This document shows, one piece after another, positions 35,025-42,983 of a stretch of DNA of 64,000 nt. The position numbers and the translations under genes were made by a program. Source of the stretch: Streptomyces sp. A2-16. Its GTDB lineage: Bacteria > Actinomycetota > Actinomycetes > Streptomycetales > Streptomycetaceae. The DNA lies in NCBI RefSeq assembly GCF_018128905.1, contig NZ_CP063808.1, positions 9,176,001 through 9,240,000 on the forward strand, read 5' to 3'. The notes beneath the pieces are model-generated. The model was not told the DNA's origin. It worked only from the letters and a program-made list of their open reading frames with translations, and searched no databases. The stretch's first letter is position 1. Each line of letters opens with the position of its first letter.

Positions 35025-35098
35025 CGACCCGCGAGCTCGCCGGTACGTCCGGCCGGCTCCCCCGCCGTCAGGCGGAGGGATCCAGAGCTCGCGGGTCG
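35025..35098. terminator. Three-stem folded element; bidirectional terminator or structured RNA
   Basis: A perfect 14-bp outer stem (CGACCCGCGAGCTC, 35025-35038, with 35085-35098) encloses two hairpins. The first is GCCGG-TACGT-CCGGC (35039-35053). The second is a 9-bp stem with one bulged A and a GTCA loop, around 35058-35080. AGCCGGCC at 35000-35007 can alternatively pair with GGCCGGCT at 35051-35058, which would break the first hairpin. It matches no riboswitch class I know. Confidence 0.6.
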
Positions 35099-35121
35099 CC
35101 TGCGTTCCAGGGGGCCTCGGC

Positions 35122-35793
35122 TCAGGGGCTCAGCCGCTCCACCCGCCAGCTCCCGTCGGGCTCCGCCACGTACCGCAGGCGGTCGTGGAGGCGGTTCTCG
35201 CGGCCCTGCCAGAACTCGACCGTCTCCGGCGCCACCCGGAAGCCGCCCCAGTGCGGCGGGACCGGAACCTGCTCGCCCTCCGGGTAGCGGGCGGCCAGCT
35301 CGGCGTAGGCGGTGTCCACCCGCTCACGGGTGTCGATCACGGAGGACTGCGCGCTGGCCCAGGCGCCGAGCTGGGAGCCGTGCGGGCGGCTGCGGAAGTA
35401 GGCCGCGGTCTCGTCGCGGCCGGTGCGGCGGGCGAGGCCGGTGACGATGACCTGGCGGGCCATGGGGTGCCAGGGGAAGAGCAGCGAGACGTACGGGTTC
35501 CGGGCGAGGTCGGTCGCCTTGCGGGAGCCGTAGTTGGTGTAGAAGACGAAGCCCTCTTCGTCGAACTGCTTGAGCAGGACCGTGCGGGAGCTGGGGCGGC
35601 CCTCGGCGTCCGCGGTGGAGACGACCATGGCGTTCGGCTCGAAGAGGTGCGCCTCGGTGGCCGCCTGCTTGAACCAGCGCGCGAACTGTTCGACGGGCGT
35701 GGCGGCGAGGTCGGCCTCGGCGAGACCCTCCGCGCGGTACTGCTTGCGCATGGAGGCGGGGTCCGGGGAGACGGCGTGTGCGGCGTCGGTCAC
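35122..35793 (-). CDS. pdxH: Pyridoxamine 5'-phosphate oxidase
   Basis: FMN enzyme oxidising pyridoxine or pyridoxamine phosphate to PLP. The 223-residue protein has the family blocks MRKQYRAEGLAEADL, PNAMVVSTADAEGRPSSRTVLLK, FYTNYGSRKATDLARNP and SRPHGSQLGAWAS. The C-terminal PLP/FMN-binding block EFWQGRENRLHDRLRY is intact, so it is a genuine PdxH. The GTG start (MTDAAHAVSPDPAS) gives the usual length. It is divergent from the citrate synthase by 127 bp. It transcribes towards the folded element at 35025. Confidence 0.96.
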   Translation of the reverse strand: MTDAAHAVSPDPASMRKQYRAEGLAEADLAATPVEQFARWFKQAATEAHLFEPNAMVVSTADAEGRPSSRTVLLKQFDEEGFVFYTNYGSRKATDLARNPYVSLLFPWHPMARQVIVTGLARRTGRDETAAYFRSRPHGSQLGAWASAQSSVIDTRERVDTAYAELAARYPEGEQVPVPPHWGGFRVAPETVEFWQGRENRLHDRLRYVAEPDGSWRVERLSP

Positions 35794-35920
35794 GTCGTCA
35801 TCCTGCCGTACGGATCGCTTCTCCACGGACGGTGGCACTGAGTGCCGCTTGCTCTCCCCAAAGGTGGCACTCGGGGATATCGTGGCGTCATCCGTCGTAC
35901 ACATCATGAGGAGCCGCCTG

Positions 35921-37039
35921 ATGTCCGACCTCGACCCCGGCCGCGGTTTCGTACCCGGCCTCGAAGGAGTCGTCGCGTTCGAGACGGAGATCGCCGAACC
36001 GGACAAGGAGGGCGGCGCGCTGCGGTACCGGGGCGTCGACATCGAGGATCTGGTCGGCCATGTCTCGTTCGGCAACGTGTGGGGGCTGCTGGTCGACGGC
36101 GCCTTCAATCCCGGTCTGCCGCCCGCCGAGCCGTTCCCGATCCCGGTGCACTCCGGGGACATCCGGGTGGACGTCCAGTCGGCGCTGGCCATGCTCGCCC
36201 CGGTGTGGGGGCTCAAACCGCTGCTCGACATCGATGCCGGGCAGGCGCGTGCCGACCTCGCCCGGGCGGCCGTGATGGCGCTGTCCTACGTCGCCCAGTC
36301 CGCGCGCGGGCAGGGCCTGCCGATGGTGCCGCAGCGGGAGATCGACAAGGCGCAGTCGGTCGTGGAGCGGTTCATGATCCGGTGGCGCGGTGAGCCGGAC
36401 CCGAAGCACGTGGCGGCCGTGGACGCGTACTGGACGTCGGCCGCGGAGCACGGCATGAACGCGTCGACGTTCACCGCGCGCGTGATCGCCTCGACCGGCG
36501 CGGACGTCGCCGCCGCGCTCTCCGGGGCGGTGGGCGCGATGTCGGGGCCGCTGCACGGCGGGGCGCCCTCGCGGGTGCTCGGGATGATCGAGGAGATCGA
36601 ACGGACCGGGGACGCCGAGGCGTACGTCAGGCAGGCGCTGGACCGCGGTGAGCGGCTGATGGGGTTCGGGCACCGGGTGTACCGGGCCGAGGACCCGCGC
36701 GCGCGTGTGCTGCGCCGTACGGCACGGGAGCTGGGGGCGCCCCGGTTCGAGATCGCGGAGGCGCTGGAGAAGGCGGCGCTGGCGGAGCTGCACGCGCGAC
36801 GGCCGGACCGGGTGCTCGCCACGAACGTGGAGTTCTGGGCGGCGATCGTGCTCGACTTCGCGGAGGTGCCGGCGCACATGTTCACGTCGATGTTCACGTG
36901 CGCGCGGACGGCGGGGTGGTCGGCGCACATTCTGGAGCAGAAGCGGACGGGGCGGCTGGTGCGGCCTTCTGCGCGGTATGTGGGGCCGAGTTCTCGGAAT
37001 CCCGGGGACATCGAGGGGTACGAGGGGATCGCCCACTGA
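35921..37039 (+). CDS. Citrate synthase, short (type 2) paralogue
   Basis: 372-residue citrate synthase condensing acetyl-CoA and oxaloacetate, or possibly a related acyl-CoA. Catalytic regions are present: SGPLHGGAPSRVL (His), MGFGHRVYR (His) and VLDFAEVP (Asp), and the Arg in RTAGWSAHILEQ is near the end. It is shorter than the main streptomycete CitA. GAGGAG precedes the ATG by 7 nt. The presence of a second synthase beside a CoA-catabolic operon may allow 2-methylcitrate-type or surplus acetyl-CoA use; that is inference. Divergent from pdxH. Confidence 0.93.
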   Translation: MSDLDPGRGFVPGLEGVVAFETEIAEPDKEGGALRYRGVDIEDLVGHVSFGNVWGLLVDGAFNPGLPPAEPFPIPVHSGDIRVDVQSALAMLAPVWGLKPLLDIDAGQARADLARAAVMALSYVAQSARGQGLPMVPQREIDKAQSVVERFMIRWRGEPDPKHVAAVDAYWTSAAEHGMNASTFTARVIASTGADVAAALSGAVGAMSGPLHGGAPSRVLGMIEEIERTGDAEAYVRQALDRGERLMGFGHRVYRAEDPRARVLRRTARELGAPRFEIAEALEKAALAELHARRPDRVLATNVEFWAAIVLDFAEVPAHMFTSMFTCARTAGWSAHILEQKRTGRLVRPSARYVGPSSRNPGDIEGYEGIAH

Positions 37040-37070
37040 GTCGGGTGCCCAGGGTGCGTGGGCGGAAGGC

Positions 37071-37685
37071 CTAGGGCAGCACCTCGTCCAGCAGTACGGC
37101 CCACTGCGCGACCACCCTCTCGCGGCGAGCGTGGTCGTCGGTGAGCAGGTTCGCCAGGCCCAGGCCCCTCGCCATGTCCAGAAGGCCCTGGACCGTTTCG
37201 CGGGCGCCCGGTTTCGACTCGTCCGCGCCGAGCAGGTCGACCGCGATCCTGTGGGTCTCCCGGCCCACCCGCGCCTCCAGCTCCGTCACCTGGGGGCGCA
37301 GCTGTTCCTCGTTGGAGGCGGCGACCCAGAGGTGGAGGGCGGCGCGGAAGAGGGGGCCGGTGTAGAGGTCGACCAAGGCCGAGATGACCGCCCGCCGGTC
37401 ATCCGCCGCGCCCTGCGGGAACAGGGCGCGCAGGGCCGTGGAGCGTTCCTCCGCCACGTACTCGACCGCGGCCGTGAAGAGGTCCTCGCGGGTCGGGAAG
37501 TGGTGCTGGGCGGCGCCCCGGGAGACACCGGCGCGTTCGGCGACCACCGCAACCGTGGAGCCGGCCCAGCCGTGTTCGGCGAGGCAGGCCACGGCGGCTT
37601 CGAGGAGGCGCTGCCGGGTGGCCCGGCTGCGGTCCTGCTTGGGCACGCGGTCGGCGCGGTCGCCGATCGTGGTCACACCACCCAT
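37071..37685 (-). CDS. TetR family regulator at the tail of the catabolic operon
   Basis: 204-residue repressor. The HTH is RQRLLEAAVACLAEHGWAGSTVAVVAERAGVSRGAAQHHFPTREDLF (shown for identification across residues about 24-70). The ligand domain is helical, with the LLTDDHARRERVVAQWAVLLDE end. It is the last gene of an eight-gene minus-strand series and overlaps the crotonase gene (ATG 37685; GTG 37676 would make a GTGA overlap). Autorepression of the whole operon through the palindrome at 47078 is the simplest model, similar to AtuR or LiuR logic. Confidence 0.9.
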   Translation of the reverse strand: MGGVTTIGDRADRVPKQDRSRATRQRLLEAAVACLAEHGWAGSTVAVVAERAGVSRGAAQHHFPTREDLFTAAVEYVAEERSTALRALFPQGAADDRRAVISALVDLYTGPLFRAALHLWVAASNEEQLRPQVTELEARVGRETHRIAVDLLGADESKPGARETVQGLLDMARGLGLANLLTDDHARRERVVAQWAVLLDEVLP

Positions 37686-38407
37686 GAGGGATCCCGTCGT
37701 TCTATGAAGGCCGTCATGCCCTCGCGCGCGTGCGGCGAGGCGAACAGCCGGGCCGAGAGCGCGGTCAGGTGGGCCGCGTCCCGGTCGAAGGTCTCCAGCA
37801 CCCTAGCCGTGAGCAGCCGTTTCGTCTCGGCCAGGGCCTCCGGGGCGGACCGGCGCAGGCCGTCGAGGATCGGTTCGAGTACGGCGTCCACGTCGTCGCC
37901 CGCCGCCGTCACCAGGCCGGTGCGGGCGGCCTCGGCCGCGTCGAAGCGCTCGCCGGTGAGGTAGTGGCGGGCGAGGGCGCGGGGGTCGGTGCGGGGCAGC
38001 AGGGTCAGGGAGATGACCGCGGGGGCGACTCCGATGCGTACCTCGGTGAAGGCGAAGGTCGACTCCGTGGAGGCGGCCGCGATGTCGCAGGCGGCGAGGA
38101 GACCGAGGCCGCCCGCGCGGACGTGGCCGGTGACGCGGGCGACGACCGGTTTGCCGAGCTCCACGATCTGCCGCAGGAGCCCGACCAGGGCGTCCGGGTC
38201 CGGGGGGTCCTTCAGGTCGGCGCCCGCCGAGAAGGTGTTGCCGGTGTGGGTGAGGACGACCGCGCGGACGTCCGGTTCCTCGGCGCAGTCCGTCAGCGCG
38301 GCCGCCAGCTCCCCCACCAGCGCCCCCGACAGGGCGTTGCGGTTGTGCGGGGAGTCCAGGGTGAGGGTCTGAACGGCACGCGCGCGCGTGCGGGCGATCA
38401 GTGTCAT
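37673..38407 (-). CDS. Enoyl-CoA hydratase, methylglutaconyl/AtuE-like
   Basis: 244-residue crotonase-fold enzyme. Oxyanion segments are FSAGADLKDPPDP and GHVRAGGLGLLAACDI. The Glu in AFTEVRIGVAP occupies the second catalytic-Glu position, while the first (GGGCE) is Gly, as in LiuC/AtuE hydratases of branched glutaconyl-CoA. Placed after a biotin carboxylase pair and an ACAD, it would hydrate the carboxylated enoyl-CoA. ATG overlaps the stop of the upstream ligase (ATGA). No lyase for the final step is in the operon. Confidence 0.9.
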   Translation of the reverse strand: MTLIARTRARAVQTLTLDSPHNRNALSGALVGELAAALTDCAEEPDVRAVVLTHTGNTFSAGADLKDPPDPDALVGLLRQIVELGKPVVARVTGHVRAGGLGLLAACDIAAASTESTFAFTEVRIGVAPAVISLTLLPRTDPRALARHYLTGERFDAAEAARTGLVTAAGDDVDAVLEPILDGLRRSAPEALAETKRLLTARVLETFDRDAAHLTALSARLFASPHAREGMTAFIERRDPSWVV

Positions 38408-39972
38408 GGGCGCTCCCTGAGCTGCCGTCGCAGGATCTTGCCGGAGGCGGCCCGGGGCACCTGGTCGATGAAGGTGACCTGGCGGACGCGTTTGTAGGGG
38501 GCGACGCGTTCGGCGACGTACATCATGACCTCGCTCTCGGAGAGTCCGGCCGCGGCCTGCTGGCGGACGACGTAGGCGCGCGGGACCTCGTTGCCGTCGT
38601 CGTTGTACACGCCGATGACGGCCGCGTCGGCGATGCCGGGGTGGGTGAGCAGGAGGGCCTCCAGTTCGGCGGGGGCCACCTGGAAGCCCTTGTACTTGAT
38701 GAGCTCCTTGACCCGGTCGACGACGAACAGCCAGCCGCCGGCGTCGACATGGCCGACGTCCCCGGTGTGCAGCCAGCCGTCGGGGTCGATCATCGCGGCG
38801 GTGTCGTCGGGGCGGCCGAGGTAGCCCTTCATGATCTGCGGGCCGCGGATGAGGATCTCGCCGGGCTCGCCGATGTCGAGGTCCTTGTCGGGGTCGTCGA
38901 GGGAGACGATCCGCATCTCGGTGCCGGCGATGAGCTTGCCGACGGTGCCGGGCGGTGCCTCGCGCATGGCCGACAGGGGGACGACGTGGGTGCCGGGCGA
39001 GAGTTCCGTCATGCCGTACGCCTGGCCGACGGGCGGCAGACCGAGCCGGGCCGAGCAGGCGGCGGCGAGCTCGGCGTCCAGGGGGGCGGCGGCACTGACG
39101 ATGTAGCGCAGGGACGAGAGGTCGTACCGCTCGATCAGCGGGTGCTTGGCGAGGGCGAGGACGATCGGCGGGGCCACGTACAGGCCGGTGATGCGGTGGT
39201 TCTGGATGGCGGCGAGGAAGGTCTCCAGGTCGAAGCGGGGCAGGACGACGACCGAGGCGCCGAGGCGCAGGGGTGCGTTCATGAGGGCCGTGAGGCCGTA
39301 GATGTGGAAGAAGGGCAGCACGGCGAGGACGCGGTCCTCGGGGCCCGCCGACATCAGCTGTTCCAGCTGGGCGAGGTTGGTGGCGATCTGCCGGTGCGTG
39401 AGCATCACGCCCTTGGGGGTGCCGGTGGTGCCCGAGGAGTACGGCAGTGCCGCCACGTCCGTCGCCGGGTCGATGGCGATGTCCGGCTCGGGGGCCGTCG
39501 AGGCCAGCATGTCGATCAGCGAGCGGTGGCCGGGAGCGCTGTCGCAGACGAATATCTCCCGTACCCCGCCAGCGAGTTCGGCCGCCCGGCGGGCCGTCTC
39601 GAGGAGCGGGGAGACGGTGACGATCCAGCGGGCCGCGGAGTCGGAGAGCTGCTTGGCGAACTCCTCCGGCGTGGACAGCGGGTGCACGGTCGTGACGGAG
39701 GCACCCGCGCGCGTGGCGGCGTAGAACGCGGTGGGGAAGGCGATCGTGTTGGGGCTGTGCAGCGCGAGCACGTCCCCCTTGGTGACGCCCGCCTCCGCGA
39801 GGCCCGCGGCGACCCTGCGGTGGAACCGGTCGAGCTGGGCGTAGGTGAGGGTGGTGCCGTCGGTGCCGTCGATCAGGGCGGGCGCGTCACCGTACTCGGC
39901 GGCGCGGGCCAGCACGGCGTCGTGGATGGGGAGTTCTATGGGCTGGACGTCTGCGTACTCGCTGCGGAACAC
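38404..39972 (-). CDS. 4-coumarate-CoA ligase family enzyme (Sc4CL type)
   Basis: 522-residue ANL ligase, the exact length of S. coelicolor 4-coumarate:CoA ligase (SCO4383), which it closely resembles from memory (MFRSEYADV, LPIHDAVL). Motifs: LPYSSGTTGTPKGVMLTH, GQAYGMTELSPGTH, GWLHTGDVGHVDAGGW, KELIKYKGFQVAPAELE and the catalytic Lys in PRAASGKILRR. The GTG start has GGAGG 4 nt upstream. The S. coelicolor enzyme activates cinnamate and 4-coumarate in vitro. Its operon context (AtuA, acyl-CoA carboxylase, ACAD) suggests the natural acid may be different, possibly isoprenoid or another branched acid. Confidence 0.94.
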   Translation of the reverse strand: MFRSEYADVQPIELPIHDAVLARAAEYGDAPALIDGTDGTTLTYAQLDRFHRRVAAGLAEAGVTKGDVLALHSPNTIAFPTAFYAATRAGASVTTVHPLSTPEEFAKQLSDSAARWIVTVSPLLETARRAAELAGGVREIFVCDSAPGHRSLIDMLASTAPEPDIAIDPATDVAALPYSSGTTGTPKGVMLTHRQIATNLAQLEQLMSAGPEDRVLAVLPFFHIYGLTALMNAPLRLGASVVVLPRFDLETFLAAIQNHRITGLYVAPPIVLALAKHPLIERYDLSSLRYIVSAAAPLDAELAAACSARLGLPPVGQAYGMTELSPGTHVVPLSAMREAPPGTVGKLIAGTEMRIVSLDDPDKDLDIGEPGEILIRGPQIMKGYLGRPDDTAAMIDPDGWLHTGDVGHVDAGGWLFVVDRVKELIKYKGFQVAPAELEALLLTHPGIADAAVIGVYNDDGNEVPRAYVVRQQAAAGLSESEVMMYVAERVAPYKRVRQVTFIDQVPRAASGKILRRQLRERP

Positions 39973-39989
39973 GGTTCCTCCATGACGGC

Positions 39990-41120
39990 CTAGTACGACT
40001 TGGGCAGGCCCAGGGTCTGGTGGGAGACGTAGTTGAGAATCATCTCCCTGCTGACCGGTGCGATACGAGCCACGCGCGCGGCCGTTATCAGCGAGGCGAT
40101 CCCGAACTCCCGGGTGAGGCCGTTGCCGCCGAGGGTGTGGACGGCCTGGTCCACGGCCTTCACGCAGGCCTCCCCCGCGGCGTACTTCGCCATGTTGGCG
40201 GCCTCTCCGGCACCCGCGTCGTCGCCCTCGTCGTAGAGGTGGGCGGCCTTCTGCGTCATCAGACGGGCGAGTTCGAGGTCGATGTGCGCCTGGGCGAGGG
40301 GGTGGGCGATGGCCTGGTGGGCGCCGATGGGGGTGTTCCACACCGTGCGGTCCTTGGCGTAGGTGATCGCCCGGGAGAGCGCGTAGCGGCCCATGCCGAT
40401 CGCGAAGGCGGCCGTCATGATGCGTTCGGGGTTGAGTCCGGCGAAGAGCTGGAGGAGGCCCGCGTCCTCGTCTCCCACGAGGGCTTCGGCGGGCAGGCGT
40501 ACGTCGTCGAGGGTCAGCTCGAACTGCTTCTCCACCGCCTGGAGTTCCATGTCGATCCGGCGGCGGGTGAAGCCGGGGGCTTCGCGGGGGACGATGAAGA
40601 GGGCGGGCTTCAGACGGCCGGTGCGGGAGTCCTCCGTGCGGCCGACCACGAGGGTGGCGTCGGCCAGGTCCACGCCGGAGATGAAGACCTTGCGGCCGGT
40701 GAGCAGCCAGTCGGAGCCGTCCTTGCGGGCTGTCGTCGTGATCCGGTGGCTGTTGGATCCCGCGTCGGGTTCCGTGATGCCGAAGGCCATGGTGCGGGTG
40801 CCGTCCGCCAGGGCGGGCAGCCACTCCTGTTTCTGGGCGTCGGTGCCGAAGCGGGCGATCACGGTGCCGCAGATCGCCGGGGAGACGACCATCATGAGGA
40901 GGGGACAGCCCGCGGCCCCCAGCTCTTCGAGCACGATGGAGAGTTCGGCGATTCCGCCGCCTCCGCCCCCGTACTCCTCGGGGAGGTTGACGCCCAGGTA
41001 GCCGAGCTTGGCCGCCTCGGCCCACAGGGCCTCTCGGTCGTAGTCGCGGCCGTGCCGTTTGCCGAGGGCGGACACAGCTGTCCGGAGGGCTTTGTGCTCG
41101 TTCGTTTCGATCGTGGGCAT
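39990..41120 (-). CDS. Acyl-CoA dehydrogenase, citronellyl-CoA dehydrogenase-like
   Basis: 376-residue ACAD. It shows NLPEEYGGGGGGIAELSIVLEELGAAG (shown in part), AFGITEPDAGSNSHRI, WLLTGRKVFISGVDLADATLVVG and QAVHTLGGNGLTREFGI. It ends ARIAPVSREMILNYVSHQTLGLPKSY. The usual IYEGT catalytic Glu is absent (ARIAPVSRE at that place), so the base may come from another position, as in isovaleryl-CoA dehydrogenase-like enzymes. It fits the AtuD role in an Atu-like route: alpha-beta desaturation before carboxylation. GGAG precedes the ATG. It lies 17 bp ahead of the ligase. Confidence 0.92.
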   Translation of the reverse strand: MPTIETNEHKALRTAVSALGKRHGRDYDREALWAEAAKLGYLGVNLPEEYGGGGGGIAELSIVLEELGAAGCPLLMMVVSPAICGTVIARFGTDAQKQEWLPALADGTRTMAFGITEPDAGSNSHRITTTARKDGSDWLLTGRKVFISGVDLADATLVVGRTEDSRTGRLKPALFIVPREAPGFTRRRIDMELQAVEKQFELTLDDVRLPAEALVGDEDAGLLQLFAGLNPERIMTAAFAIGMGRYALSRAITYAKDRTVWNTPIGAHQAIAHPLAQAHIDLELARLMTQKAAHLYDEGDDAGAGEAANMAKYAAGEACVKAVDQAVHTLGGNGLTREFGIASLITAARVARIAPVSREMILNYVSHQTLGLPKSY

Positions 41121-41131
41121 GTGTGGCTCCT

Positions 41132-42973
41132 TCAGGTGGACCGGACTACTGCCAGCAGGGAGCCGACCTTCACCTGTTGGCCGACGACTGCGTTCAGCTC
41201 GCTGAGCGTTCCTGTGTGCGGTGCCGTGATCCTGTGCTGCATCTTCATCGCCTCCAGCCACAGAAGGGGCTGGCCTGCTTCCACGGCGGAGCCCTCCGTC
41301 AGGCCGTCCGCGACCCTGACGACCGTCCCCGGCATGGGGGCCAGGAGGGAGCCCGGGGCGTGCTGGGCCGTCGGGTCGGGGAAGCGGGGCAGGGGCTTCA
41401 GGGCCGTGCCGCCGACATGGAGCTCGTCGCCGTACCGCGCCACCTCGAACGTCCGCCGCACGCCGTCCACTTCGAGGACGACCGCGCTCGGGTCCGCGTG
41501 CACGACCCTGACCCCGTCCGCCTCCAGGCCCCTGCTCGTGTGGCGGTAGTGGACCTCGTGCTCCTCGCCCGCCATCTCGTAGCGCTTGGTCTGCGGGGCG
41601 GAGTGCAGGTTGCGCCAGCCGCCGAAGCGGGAGCGGCCGACCGCGTCCGCGAGGGCCGCCGCCAGGGGGGCCAGCGGGTCGGGGGCGGCCGCGGTGAGCT
41701 CGGGCAGGTGGCGGTCGTAGAAGCCCGTGTCCATGCGGGCCGAGGTGAACTCCTTGTGGCGCAGGGAGTTCACCAGCAGATCCCTGTTCGTGGTCGGGCC
41801 GTGGAGCGTCGCCCGCTCCAGGGCGCCGGCCAGTTTGCGGACCGCCTCCGTACGGGTGGGTGCGTGGGCGACGACCTTGGCGAGCATCGGGTCGTAGTGG
41901 ACGCCGATGTCGTCGCCGTCCTCGTAGCCCGTGTCGAGGCGGACGGACGGGGGGACCGAGAGGCGGTGCAGGGTGCCGGTCTGCGGGGTCCACTCCCGTG
42001 CGGGGTCCTCGGCGTAGAGGCGGGCCTCGACCGCGTGGCCACGCGCGTGTGGGGGCTTGTCGCCCAGCTCGTGCCCTTCGGCGACCCGGATCTGTTCCGC
42101 GACCAGGTCGATGCCGAACACCGCCTCCGTCACCGGGTGCTCGACCTGGAGGCGGGTGTTCATCTCCAGGAAGTGCGCCTGGGTGCCGGAGACGAGGAAC
42201 TCGACCGTGCCCGCGCCCACGTAGTCGACGGCTCGTGCCGCCCGTACGGCGAGTTCGTGCAGCCGAGCCGTGAGGTCCTGCGGGAGTCCGGGGGCCGGGG
42301 CCTCCTCGATCACCTTCTGGTGGCGGCGCTGGAGGGAGCAGTCGCGGGTGCCCAGGGCCCACACCGTGCCGTGGGTGTCGGCGAGGATCTGGACCTCGAC
42401 GTGGCGGCCGTCCTCGACGTACGGCTCGAAGAAGACCTCACCGTCGCCGAAGGCGCTCGCGGCCTCCGCGCGGGCGCTCTCCAGGGCGGCGGGCAGCTCC
42501 TCGAGACGGCGTACGACGCGCATGCCGCGGCCTCCGCCGCCCGCGGCCGCCTTCACCAGCACCGGCAGGTCGGCCCGCGTCACCTCGCCCAGGGGGGCCA
42601 GCCCCATCAGTTCCTTCGCGCGGGTCTTGGACGCCATCGCCTCGATCGCGGACGGCGGCGGTCCGATCCAGACCAGGCCCGCGTCCAGGACCGCCCTCGC
42701 GAAGTCGGCGTTCTCGGAGAGGAAGCCGTAGCCGGGGTGCACGGCGTCGGCGCCGGAGGCGAGCGCCGCCTTCACGATCAGGTCGGCGCGCAGATAGGTG
42801 TCGGCGGGGGCGGCTCCGGGGAGTCGTACGGCCGTGTCCGCCACGCGCGTGTGGAGGGCGTCCGCGTCCGGGTCCGAGTGCACGGCGACCGTCCGGATGC
42901 CCAGGTCACGGCAGGTGCGGAAGATCCGGCAGGCGATCTCGCCCCGGTTGGCCACGAGGAGTGCAGAAATCAC
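41132..42973 (-). CDS. Acyl-CoA carboxylase, biotin carboxylase/biotin carrier subunit
   Basis: 613-residue alpha subunit. The biotin carboxylase domain starts SALLVANRGEIACRIFRTC. ATP-grasp lies at VLVKAAAGGGGRGMRVV and catalytic HFLEMNTRLQVEHPVTE follows. A C-terminal biotinyl domain carries Lys in WLEAMKMQHRI. The segment before the ATP-grasp loop (KELMGLAPLGEVTRADLP) is about eight residues shorter than in typical relatives. With the coupled carboxyltransferase it would make a methylcrotonyl- or geranyl-CoA-type carboxylase; specificity cannot be read. The GTG start has GAGGG 7 nt upstream and lies 10 bp after the carboxyltransferase stop. Confidence 0.94.
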   Translation of the reverse strand: MISALLVANRGEIACRIFRTCRDLGIRTVAVHSDPDADALHTRVADTAVRLPGAAPADTYLRADLIVKAALASGADAVHPGYGFLSENADFARAVLDAGLVWIGPPPSAIEAMASKTRAKELMGLAPLGEVTRADLPVLVKAAAGGGGRGMRVVRRLEELPAALESARAEAASAFGDGEVFFEPYVEDGRHVEVQILADTHGTVWALGTRDCSLQRRHQKVIEEAPAPGLPQDLTARLHELAVRAARAVDYVGAGTVEFLVSGTQAHFLEMNTRLQVEHPVTEAVFGIDLVAEQIRVAEGHELGDKPPHARGHAVEARLYAEDPAREWTPQTGTLHRLSVPPSVRLDTGYEDGDDIGVHYDPMLAKVVAHAPTRTEAVRKLAGALERATLHGPTTNRDLLVNSLRHKEFTSARMDTGFYDRHLPELTAAAPDPLAPLAAALADAVGRSRFGGWRNLHSAPQTKRYEMAGEEHEVHYRHTSRGLEADGVRVVHADPSAVVLEVDGVRRTFEVARYGDELHVGGTALKPLPRFPDPTAQHAPGSLLAPMPGTVVRVADGLTEGSAVEAGQPLLWLEAMKMQHRITAPHTGTLSELNAVVGQQVKVGSLLAVVRST

Positions 42974-42983
42974 TGGGTTTCCC

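Larger units (their letters stand above)
34760..35121. other. Intergenic region with a peptide transcription unit and folded element
   Basis: Between the divergent-side start of the GNAT gene and the pdxH stop. It holds a promoter (34845-34873), a 12-codon frame (34907-34945) and a large folded inverted repeat (35025-35098), described separately. Confidence 0.6.

Noticed and set aside
35025..35098. Known riboswitch class (TPP, cobalamin, SAM, c-di-AMP) at the folded element
   Set aside because: None of the conserved loop sequences of these classes is present, and no downstream gene on the plus strand would be controlled.
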